The position numbers and the translations under genes are program-made. From Thermoplasmata archaeon (GTDB lineage Archaea; Thermoplasmatota; Thermoplasmata; Lutacidiplasmatales; UBA184): DNA of 12,090 nt. The first letter of the stretch is position 1. Each line of letters opens with the position of its first letter. The DNA lies in NCBI GenBank assembly GCA_030039525.1, contig JASHVI010000028.1:1-12090 (forward strand). The letters are read 5' to 3'. Shown here in pieces: positions 1-5,570 of this stretch. The notes under the pieces were generated by a model that was given only the letters and a program-made list of their open reading frames with translations, was not told the origin of the DNA and made no database searches.

Positions 1-85
1 CTCCGCGAAGGCCCTGCCCTTCCACGTCCGCTCGGCGAGGGCGCGCGTCGGTCGGCGAGCCGGTCGCCCCGCGTAGTCCCCCGGA

Positions 86-1318
86 TCAGGTGGACGGAGG
101 GGGCCAGCCCCCACCGCCCGCGGGCGTCGGGGTCCGGCGGAGCAGGAGGAAGAGCGCGGCCACGAAGGCGCCGACCAGCAGCCCGAAGGCGAGGGCCGCC
201 GTCCGTAGACCGAATGTCTCGGCCGCGAGGCCGACCCCCAGCGTCGGCACGGCGAGGGCGAGGTACCCGACGAGGAAGTACGCGGAGAGGATCTCCCCCC
301 GTTCCTCGCCGGGGGCGACCCGGTCGATCAGGGTGACGCTGCCCATCTCGGCGAAGGCGATGCCGGTGCCGACCACCGCCGCGCCGGCGACGAGGCCGGG
401 AAGGTTGGAGATGGCCAGCGAGAGCACGAAGAGGAGGAGCCCGGCGAGGATGAGGGGGAGCCCGAGGAGCAGGGCCCGACGGTCCCGGACCTGGCCGAGG
501 CCGAGCTGGGCGATCGAGGCCGCGGCGAAGAGGACCGCCACCGCGGCGGCCGCCAGGGCGACGTTGGTCACGCCGAGGTCGACGCGCAGGAACGTCGGCG
601 CGAGCGAGCTGAAGAGGCCGTAGATCGCGTAGCAGGCGGCGAGCGAGCCGGCGGCGACCCAGAACGGGAGCCGCAGCGCGGCCGGGATCGAGAGCCGCTG
701 GACGCGCGCGGCGACGCGGAACGGCCTCGGCCGGACCGTCTCCGGGGTGAGCTCGATCCCCGCGATCCCGAGGAGGCTCGCGCCGATCAGCACGAGGTAG
801 ATGAGGGTCCGAGGGTCCGGCGCGTACTCGACGAGGAGGCCGCTCAGGAGGGTGCCGGAGGCGACCCCCCCGAAGTTCGCGGCGACCGAGACCCGCGCGA
901 CGTGGTGCTGGTCCCCCCTCGGCTCGAGCGCGGCCATCGTCGCGGTCGCGGTGCTCGTCGTCGCTCCGACCGCGAGGCCCGAGGTGAACCGGGCGAGCGC
1001 GAGCGTCGGGATGCCCGAGGCCAGGATCCAGGCGAAGCCGCTCGCGGCCGTCAGGGCGAGCCCGAGGTAGAGCACCGGCCGCCGGCCGAGGACGTCGGAC
1101 ATCGGGGCGACGAGGAGCATCGTCGCGACGACGCCGGCCGTGTAGATCGCGAAGATCCCGGTGAGGACCCCGGAGCCGAAGTGGTACTGCGCCTCGTAGG
1201 TGACGTAGAGCGGCGTCGGGGCCCCCGCGCCGAACGCGGTGACGCTGAGCGCGAAGGCGGCCCGTCGGAAGGGCCACCGGCTCCGGAGGAGCGGCCCGGC
1301 CGGCGTCGCCGCGCTCAC
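86..1318 (-). CDS. Major facilitator superfamily (MFS) transporter, substrate unknown
   Basis: This 410-residue protein is almost entirely hydrophobic helices and reads as a 12-helix MFS permease of normal length in the cytoplasmic membrane. The loop after the second helix carries a recognisable MFS motif A at residues 71-82 (APMSDVLGRRPV), including the Asp and the two Arg that gate these carriers. A central basic loop near residues 195-215 separates the two six-helix halves. The C-terminal tail is short and Pro/Gly-rich. The start is GTG; I see no convincing Shine-Dalgarno. It lies 37 bases downstream of the PPK2 gene on the same strand with no A/T island between them, so co-transcription is likely. 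Homologues include drug exporters and sugar or organic-acid carriers, and nothing visible fixes the substrate. The family call is secure and the role is not. Confidence 0.88.
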   Translation of the reverse strand: MSAATPAGPLLRSRWPFRRAAFALSVTAFGAGAPTPLYVTYEAQYHFGSGVLTGIFAIYTAGVVATMLLVAPMSDVLGRRPVLYLGLALTAASGFAWILASGIPTLALARFTSGLAVGATTSTATATMAALEPRGDQHHVARVSVAANFGGVASGTLLSGLLVEYAPDPRTLIYLVLIGASLLGIAGIELTPETVRPRPFRVAARVQRLSIPAALRLPFWVAAGSLAACYAIYGLFSSLAPTFLRVDLGVTNVALAAAAVAVLFAAASIAQLGLGQVRDRRALLLGLPLILAGLLLFVLSLAISNLPGLVAGAAVVGTGIAFAEMGSVTLIDRVAPGEERGEILSAYFLVGYLALAVPTLGVGLAAETFGLRTAALAFGLLVGAFVAALFLLLRRTPTPAGGGGWPPPST

Positions 1319-1355
1319 GGGGGTCGGGCCCCCCGGGTCCGGCGGGCGCTCGCGG

Positions 1356-2168
1356 TCACTTCACCGCGAGGTCGGGCCGGACGCCCTCCGCGAACGGGGG
1401 CCACTTCAGGCGGAGGGACTGGAGGGTCTCGACGAGCACGGTCGCGACGACCCAGTCGCGGTACCACTTCCGGTCCGCGGGGACGACCCGCCACGGCGCC
1501 CGGCGGGTGCTGGTCCGCTCGAGCATCTCCTCGAAGGCGCGGGCGTACTCGTCCCACTTCGCCCGCGCGGCGAGGTCGGCGAGGCTGAACTTCCAGTGCT
1601 TGGTGGGGTCGTCGAGCCGTTCCCGGAGGCGGCGCCGCTGCTCCTCGGCGCTGATCAGGAGGAAGAACTTCAGCACGACCGTGCCCTCCTCCGAGAGGGT
1701 CCGCTCGAACTCGTTGATCGCCCGGTACCGCTCCCGCCAGACCCCCGGCGCCACGAGCCGCTCGACCCGGGCCGCGAGGACGTCCTCGTAGTGGCTGCGA
1801 TTGAAGATGGCGATCTCCCCCTTCGCCGGGGCGTCGGGGTGCACCCGCCAGAGGAAGTCGTGCTCCCGCTCGACGGTCGTGGGGACGCGGAACTGGCTGA
1901 CCCGGACCCCCTGGGGGTCGACGCCCCGGAAGACGTGCCGGATCGTCCCGTCCTTCCCCCCCGTGTCCATCGCCTGAAGGACGACGAGCACCGACCGGGT
2001 GCGGGAGGCGTAGAGGAGCTCCTGCAGCTCGGAGAGGCGCTCGAGGAGCCGCTCCGACGCGGCGAGTCCGCGGGCCTTCGACCCCCGGAAGCCCGGGGTT
2101 CCGGAGGGGTCGAAGCGATCGAGCCGCACGCGGGCGCCGGCGCGCAGCGTCCACCGGTCCGTAGGCAT
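1356..2168 (-). CDS. ppk2: PPK2-family polyphosphate:nucleotide phosphotransferase
   Basis: A soluble 270-residue enzyme of the polyphosphate kinase 2 family, which transfers phosphate between polyphosphate and nucleoside mono- or diphosphates. The P-loop-like Walker A is at residues 67-75 (MDTGGKDGT, D68), preceded by the family signature LVVLQA. FLWRVH (105-110), FNRSHYEDV (122-130) and ADRKWYRDW (231-239) are the other hallmarks of the single-domain PPK2 group, and the length is typical. I chose the ATG at 2168 because the homology-like N-terminus begins there. An in-frame GTG at 2195 adds nine residues (MPRAGARGR) and cannot be excluded, since an A/T island at 2244-2248 lies about 50 bases upstream of it. 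MFS follows 37 bases downstream. Direction (ADP/ATP synthesis or polyphosphate synthesis) and base preference cannot be read from the sequence. Confidence 0.93.
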   Translation of the reverse strand: MPTDRWTLRAGARVRLDRFDPSGTPGFRGSKARGLAASERLLERLSELQELLYASRTRSVLVVLQAMDTGGKDGTIRHVFRGVDPQGVRVSQFRVPTTVEREHDFLWRVHPDAPAKGEIAIFNRSHYEDVLAARVERLVAPGVWRERYRAINEFERTLSEEGTVVLKFFLLISAEEQRRRLRERLDDPTKHWKFSLADLAARAKWDEYARAFEEMLERTSTRRAPWRVVPADRKWYRDWVVATVLVETLQSLRLKWPPFAEGVRPDLAVK

Positions 2169-2241
2169 CCGACCCCGCGCCCCCGCGCGCGGCACCGGAC
2201 GGTCCGGCAGCGCGGGACGCCGTCCGTGCCAGCCCGTGGGC

Positions 2242-2249
2242 CCAGATAG
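2242..2249 (-). promoter_or_regulatory. Candidate TATA-like promoter of the PPK2-MFS pair
   Basis: On the minus strand the sequence reads CCCCTATCTGGG, a small A/T island in very GC-rich DNA between the zinc-ribbon stop (2277) and the PPK2 start. It is about 50 bases from the alternative GTG (2195) and about 78 from the ATG (2168), so the transcript would carry a leader, unlike the tightly spaced promoters elsewhere in the window. This is weak evidence. Confidence 0.3.
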
Positions 2250-2276
2250 GGGCGTCGCCGGGAGCGCGCGCTCCGG

Positions 2277-2759
2277 TCAGATCGCGGCGCCGCAGCTGGT
2301 GCACTTCGTGACGGTCGGGGGGTTGAGCGTCCCGCAGTACCGGCAGCGCAGCACGACGGCCGGGGCCCCGCCCCCTCCTCCGCCGCCGCCCCCGCCTCCC
2401 CCGCCGGGCCCGGCGCCCGGCGCCTTCGGGGCGGGCATCGGCGCGTTCTCGCGGGCCTGGAGGATCGCCTGGAGCCAGGCGTCGGCCTCGGGGGTCTGGA
2501 AGACGGCCCGCTGCTCCTTCAGCTCGAGCTCGACGCACGGCTTGCCCCCGGGCGGGACCTGGGCGTTGCGGATCTTCCGGAGCGGCGCGTTGATCGTGGT
2601 CTTGACGATCATCTGGCCCTGCGGGCCCTCCGGGACGTGGGCCTCGAAGACGATCCGCCGGTCCGTGAGCGAGAGGACCCCCTCGCGGGTGTTCTGCGGG
2701 TTGAGCTTGGTGACCGGCCCCTCCTTGACGAGGGTCTCCCCGGGGTTCAGCAGCACCAC
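2277..2759 (-). CDS. PH/GRAM-like domain protein with poly-Gly linker and C-terminal zinc ribbon
   Basis: Function unknown. From the GTG at 2759 the protein has 160 residues. Residues 1-105 look like a PH/GRAM-type beta domain (start LLNPGETLVKEGP, then GVLSLTDRRIVFEA), a fold often used for membrane or protein binding. A flexible linker follows, with about 13 consecutive glycines at 119-131. The C-terminus is a compact zinc ribbon with two CxxC knuckles: C139/C142 and C153/C156 (CRYC, CTSC). There is no signal peptide or membrane segment, so it is probably cytoplasmic. I chose the start at 2759 because an A/T island at 2782-2786 sits 24-27 bases upstream, as for other genes here. A GTG at 2849 would add 30 low-complexity Pro/Gly residues. 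It lies upstream of PPK2 on the same strand and divergent from nadA. Confidence 0.72.
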   Translation of the reverse strand: MVLLNPGETLVKEGPVTKLNPQNTREGVLSLTDRRIVFEAHVPEGPQGQMIVKTTINAPLRKIRNAQVPPGGKPCVELELKEQRAVFQTPEADAWLQAILQARENAPMPAPKAPGAGPGGGGGGGGGGGGGAPAVVLRCRYCGTLNPPTVTKCTSCGAAI

Positions 2760-2780
2760 GGTGCTCCCAACCGGGGGCGG

Positions 2781-2787
2781 AGAAAAC
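2781..2787 (-). promoter_or_regulatory. Candidate TATA-like promoter of the zinc-ribbon gene
   Basis: The minus strand reads GGGGTTTTCTCCG, the longest A/T run in this GC-rich stretch. It lies 24-27 bases before the GTG at 2759, which fits a leaderless archaeal transcript and is the reason that start was preferred over the one at 2849. Confidence 0.42.
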
Positions 2788-2839
2788 CCCTTCCCCGGCG
2801 GCCCCCCTACGGGGCGGGTCGATACGGCCTCCCCCGGCG

Positions 2840-2892
2840 GGGCCGGCACGACCCGCCGGCCCGGGAGGGGCCTCCCGCGCCGTTCAGCGCGG
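2840..2892. repeat. Three adjacent inverted repeats upstream of nadA
   Basis: Three hairpin-capable repeats lie almost end to end: GGGCCGGC/GCCGGCCC (2840-2847 and 2855-2862, 7-base loop), GGGAGG/CCTCCC (2863-2868 and 2871-2876) and CCGCGC/GCGCGG (2875-2880 and 2887-2892, 6-base loop). The last abuts the nadA A/T island, where a BRE or an operator would lie. They may be regulatory, but short GC palindromes are common by chance at this composition. Confidence 0.35.
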
Positions 2893-2893
2893 C

Positions 2894-2900
2894 CTTAAGT
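2894..2900 (+). promoter_or_regulatory. Candidate TATA-like promoter of nadA
   Basis: The sequence GGCCTTAAGTCACC is a clear A/T island; TTAA at 2895-2898 ends 33 bases before the nadA ATG. With an archaeal TATA-to-start-site spacing of about 25 bases this leaves a leader of under 10 bases. It directly follows the third of the three inverted repeats. Confidence 0.5.
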
Positions 2901-2930
2901 CACCGCCCCCGGTAGCAACGTCGGCGCCCC

Positions 2931-3836
2931 ATGTCCCTCGAGTCGGAGATCCTCCGCCTCAAGGAGGAGAAGCACGCCGTCCTGCTGGCGCACAACTACC
3001 AGCGCCCGGAGGTGCAGGACCTGGCCGACTTCGTCGGCGACTCGCTCTACCTCTCCCGGACCGCGGTGCAGGACCGCCGACCGGTGATCGTCTTCGCCGG
3101 CGTCCGCTTCATGGCGGAGACGGCGAAGATCCTCAACCCGGAGAAGACGGTCCTGTTGCCCGACCTCGCCGCCGGCTGCGGCCTCGCCGACTCGATCACG
3201 GCCGAGCAGCTCCGGGGCTGGAAGGCCGACCACCCCGGGGCGGTCGTGGTCGCCTACGTCAACACCTCCGCGGAGGTGAAGGCGGAGTCCGACTACTGCT
3301 GCACGAGCTCCAACGCGATCCGGATCGTCCGGTCGATCCCGGCGGAGAAGGAGATCCTGTTCCTGCCCGACGTCTTCCTCGGGGAGTACGTCCGCAAGGA
3401 GACCGGGCGACGGATGCACCTGTGGGTCGGGGACTGCCCGGTCCACGCCCGGATGCGCCCGGAGACCCTCGAGGCGGCCCGCGCCGCCCACCCCGGGGCG
3501 CCGGTGATCGCCCACCCCGAGTGCGGCTGCTCGACGGCCGCCCTCCCGCACGTCGACCGGATCCTCTCGACCGACGGGATGGTCCGGTTCGCCCGGGAGA
3601 CGACCGCGCCGGAGGTGCTCGTGGCCACCGAGGTGGGGATCCTCCACCCGATGCGCCGGGCGAACCCGCGGACCCGGTTCACCCCGATCTCGGAGGGGGC
3701 GGTCTGCCCGTACATGAAGGAGATCGGGCTCGAGGACCTGAGGGACTCCCTCGCCTTCGGACAGTTCCGAATCGACGTGCCGTCGGAGACCCTCCTTAGG
3801 GCCCGGCGCTCGCTCGAGCGGATGATCGCGGCCTGA
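2931..3836 (+). CDS. nadA: Quinolinate synthase NadA
   Basis: NadA condenses iminoaspartate with dihydroxyacetone phosphate to quinolinate in de novo NAD synthesis, using a [4Fe-4S] cluster with one open iron site. The 301-residue length matches the short three-domain form. The three cluster cysteines are at the expected places: C83 (AAGCGLADS), C169 (GDCPVHARM) and C259 (AVCPYMKEI). Other family signatures are AHNYQRPEVQD (20-30), GVRFMAETAKIL (57-68), SDYCCTSSNA (120-129) and HPECGC (195-200). The ATG at 2931 follows the A/T island at 2894-2900 closely. No nadB/aspartate dehydrogenase or nadC is in the window, so its pathway partners must be elsewhere. Identification is secure. Confidence 0.97.
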   Translation: MSLESEILRLKEEKHAVLLAHNYQRPEVQDLADFVGDSLYLSRTAVQDRRPVIVFAGVRFMAETAKILNPEKTVLLPDLAAGCGLADSITAEQLRGWKADHPGAVVVAYVNTSAEVKAESDYCCTSSNAIRIVRSIPAEKEILFLPDVFLGEYVRKETGRRMHLWVGDCPVHARMRPETLEAARAAHPGAPVIAHPECGCSTAALPHVDRILSTDGMVRFARETTAPEVLVATEVGILHPMRRANPRTRFTPISEGAVCPYMKEIGLEDLRDSLAFGQFRIDVPSETLLRARRSLERMIAA

Positions 3837-3869
3837 CGCGCGTCCGCGTCCGGGCTCCCGCCCCGTCGA

Positions 3870-4196
3870 CTACGGCACGCTCCGGGGGAGCAGCGGGCCG
3901 AGGCCGCTCTGCCAGTCCGCGAAGGCGGCCGAGAGGAGGAGGACCCCGACGATCGCGACGACGGCGATCGCGGTCCAGGAGGGCTTCACCGGGATGTAGA
4001 AGCTCATCGCGAACGGGTTGATCCGGGCCGAGAGGAACCGGAGGGCGGCGAGGAGCAGTCCGAGGCCCAGGAGGGCGGGGATCAGGACCCAGTAGCTCGC
4101 CAAGAGGAGGCCGACGATCAATAGGACGGCCGCCAGGGCGCCGGCGAGCGGCGACCGGTCGGCGACGTGCGCGACGGTCGGGGTGGCGGTGGCCAT
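3870..4196 (-). CDS. Small membrane protein of unknown function
   Basis: A 108-residue protein with three predicted membrane helices (about residues 17-35, 36-56 and 74-92). A short polar stretch between helices 2 and 3 (RFLSARINPFAMSFYIPVKPSW) ends in an aromatic/Pro-rich segment. I recognise no family. The reading frame stays open far upstream, but the ATG at 4196 is where a coherent hydrophobic protein begins and where the divergent intergenic region ends. An A/T island at 4242-4249 lies 46-53 bases upstream, leaving a short leader. It is divergent from the larger membrane protein at 4407, with which it may share control, and its stop lies 33 bases from that of nadA, facing it. Confidence 0.68.
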   Translation of the reverse strand: MATATPTVAHVADRSPLAGALAAVLLIVGLLLASYWVLIPALLGLGLLLAALRFLSARINPFAMSFYIPVKPSWTAIAVVAIVGVLLLSAAFADWQSGLGPLLPRSVP

Positions 4197-4241
4197 GCGC
4201 TGAGGGTCGCTCCCGCCCCGACGACCGGCCCGGACCCGGGC

Positions 4242-4249
4242 AATAAGTA
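4242..4249 (-). promoter_or_regulatory. Candidate TATA-like promoter of the 108-residue membrane protein
   Basis: The minus strand reads GGTACTTATTGCCC. The core TACTTA recurs on the plus strand at 4313-4318, facing the other way, so the two divergent genes appear to have matching boxes. The distance to the start codon predicts a leader of about 20-25 bases. Confidence 0.42.
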
Positions 4250-4276
4250 CCTCTTCCACCGGCAACGGGGGTCCGT

Positions 4277-4290
4277 CCCCGGCGCCGGGG
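4277..4290. repeat. Perfect 14-base palindrome between two divergent promoters
   Basis: CCCCGGCGCCGGGG is a perfect palindrome placed nearly midway between the minus-strand box at 4242-4249 and the plus-strand box at 4311-4320. It is a candidate operator for joint control of the two membrane-protein genes. Composition makes such palindromes fairly cheap, so position is the main argument. Confidence 0.33.
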
Positions 4291-4310
4291 TCGATTCGGG
4301 TCCGACGATA

Positions 4311-4320
4311 CCTACTTACG
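4311..4320 (+). promoter_or_regulatory. Candidate TATA-like promoter of the membrane-anchored zinc-finger gene
   Basis: The sequence GATACCTACTTACGCG is an A/T island in GC-rich DNA that repeats the TACTTA core seen for the divergent gene. It lies about 90 bases before the GTG at 4407, which would give a leader of about 65 bases, longer than for other genes here. I see nothing else defined in that leader. Confidence 0.36.
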
Positions 4321-4406
4321 CGACCGGGGCGGTCGACCGCACCGCCCGACAGGGCTGACGGCGGTCCGGGAGCCGTCGGCGGAGGCCGGGAAGCGAGGCG
4401 CCGAAC

Positions 4407-5570
4407 GTGTCCAGCCCGGGGCGCGCGAGCGACTGGTGGTTCGTCACCGGCTGGGGGGCGACCGTCGTCGGCGGGGTGACCCTCATCGCTTCGGGCTTCC
4501 TGGGCGCGATCTCGCTCTCGCTGGTCGGGGTCGGCGTCGCCCTCGTGGGCTTCGTCGTGGCCGCCTCCCGGCTCTACCCCGGCGCCGCGGTCGCGGCCGT
4601 TCCGGAAGGGACCGAGGGGAGGGGTTGGCTGGAGGAGGACTTGGGCGAGGAGCTCCCCGCTCCCGAGGTCGACGAGGGCCCCGCTCCGGTCCCGGTCTCC
4701 GCACGGACCAGCGGCCCCGTACCCCACCCGCACCGACCGGTGGTGCCGGTACCGGGGCTCCTGGCCGCGTCCACGGCCGTCGCGCTCCCCTCCCCCGGGC
4801 CGTCCCGGAGCCTGGATACCCCCGCCACTCCCTCTCCCGTGGACGCCGTCGTTCCAGTGGCGTCGAGCCCCGCCTCCCCAGATCCCGAAACGGAGCCGGA
4901 GGAGCTGTTCGCCCCTGCCGAGGTTCCCGAGGAACTGCCGGCCTGGTCCGAAGGACCGGCCGAGCCGGTGGCGGCCGCTGAGACCCCGGCGCTGGAGCCC
5001 GTGGTCCCGGCCCCGGGACCCTCCGAAGCGCCGGCAGCCACACCCCCGATGGGGTCGAGCCTTCCGTTCGCGCCGGCGATCGAGCGCTCCGGGGCCACCG
5101 TGGGCGATCCCTCCCTGCTCGCGGGGTACTGGGCCGGGGTCGTCCCGCCCACCGTCGAGATCCTGGCGGAGGAGGTCGTCCGGCTTCGCGGCGAGCTCGA
5201 CTCGTACGGCGCTCCGCTGCTGGTCCCGGGGCTCTCCCCGATGCCCCCGGCCGGCCCGGTCGGCGGCCACGGATTCGTCACCCGGGTCCCCGAGCCGCCC
5301 CCGGAGTTCGCCCGGGGCACGGCCTCCCGGCGCTGCGGAGGCTGCGGGGAATCGGCCCCCCGCGCCCTCGAAGGAAACTACCGGTGCTGGGGCTGCGGCC
5401 GCACCCTGTGCGTCGGCTGCTTCTGGCGCAGCGCTCCGGGCCCGGAGCTCCACCGGTGCCCGGCCTGCTCCGCGGGAGCGCCCGCCCCGGTCATGGCCGT
5501 GAGCGTCTCCGGCGGCCGGCGCTCGGCGCCGCGGGCCGCTCGACCGGGGGTCCCGGACGAGCTGGAGTGA
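4407..5570 (+). CDS. Membrane-anchored Pro-rich protein with C-terminal FYVE/RING-like zinc finger
   Basis: No known family recognised. The 387-residue protein has three parts. Residues 10-55 form two adjacent membrane helices (an anchoring hairpin, no cleavable signal). Residues 60-300 are low-complexity Pro/Ala/Glu/Ser-rich, probably disordered and acidic, with a short helical patch near 250-270 (PTVEILAEEVVRLRGELDSY). Residues 310-354 hold eight cysteines in four CxxC knuckles: C310/C313, C327/C330, C335/C338 and C351/C354, spaced C-x2-C-x13-C-x2-C-x4-C-x2-C-x12-C-x2-C. That spacing suits a two-zinc cross-brace finger and is close to the FYVE pattern. The start is GTG. The last 80 bases overlap the end of the convergent polX gene. 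The anchored, tethered-finger layout suggests binding of a partner, but no function can be assigned. Confidence 0.72.
   Translation: MSSPGRASDWWFVTGWGATVVGGVTLIASGFLGAISLSLVGVGVALVGFVVAASRLYPGAAVAAVPEGTEGRGWLEEDLGEELPAPEVDEGPAPVPVSARTSGPVPHPHRPVVPVPGLLAASTAVALPSPGPSRSLDTPATPSPVDAVVPVASSPASPDPETEPEELFAPAEVPEELPAWSEGPAEPVAAAETPALEPVVPAPGPSEAPAATPPMGSSLPFAPAIERSGATVGDPSLLAGYWAGVVPPTVEILAEEVVRLRGELDSYGAPLLVPGLSPMPPAGPVGGHGFVTRVPEPPPEFARGTASRRCGGCGESAPRALEGNYRCWGCGRTLCVGCFWRSAPGPELHRCPACSAGAPAPVMAVSVSGGRRSAPRAARPGVPDELE

Noticed and set aside
1..85. Left edge as part of another gene or RNA
   Set aside because: I see no conserved coding sequence, tRNA cloverleaf or promoter-like island in these bases.
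1239..2249. Plus-strand open frame opposite the PPK2 gene
   Set aside because: It is antisense to a well-conserved PPK2 and shows only Arg/Pro/Asp/Glu-rich sequence without motifs.
2760..2849. Upstream GTG at 2849 as the zinc-ribbon protein start
   Set aside because: It adds 30 Pro/Gly-rich residues without domain character and would put the promoter-like island at 2782-2786 inside the gene. It remains possible.
4167..4358. Possible 63-residue plus-strand gene between the membrane proteins
   Set aside because: It overlaps the start of the minus-strand gene and both promoter islands, and its translation has no recognisable composition or motif.
4483..5320. Minus-strand open frames opposite the Pro-rich membrane protein
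   Set aside because: They translate to Arg/Pro- or Gly/Ser-rich low complexity, while the plus frame has membrane helices, an ordered eight-cysteine finger and a divergent promoter.
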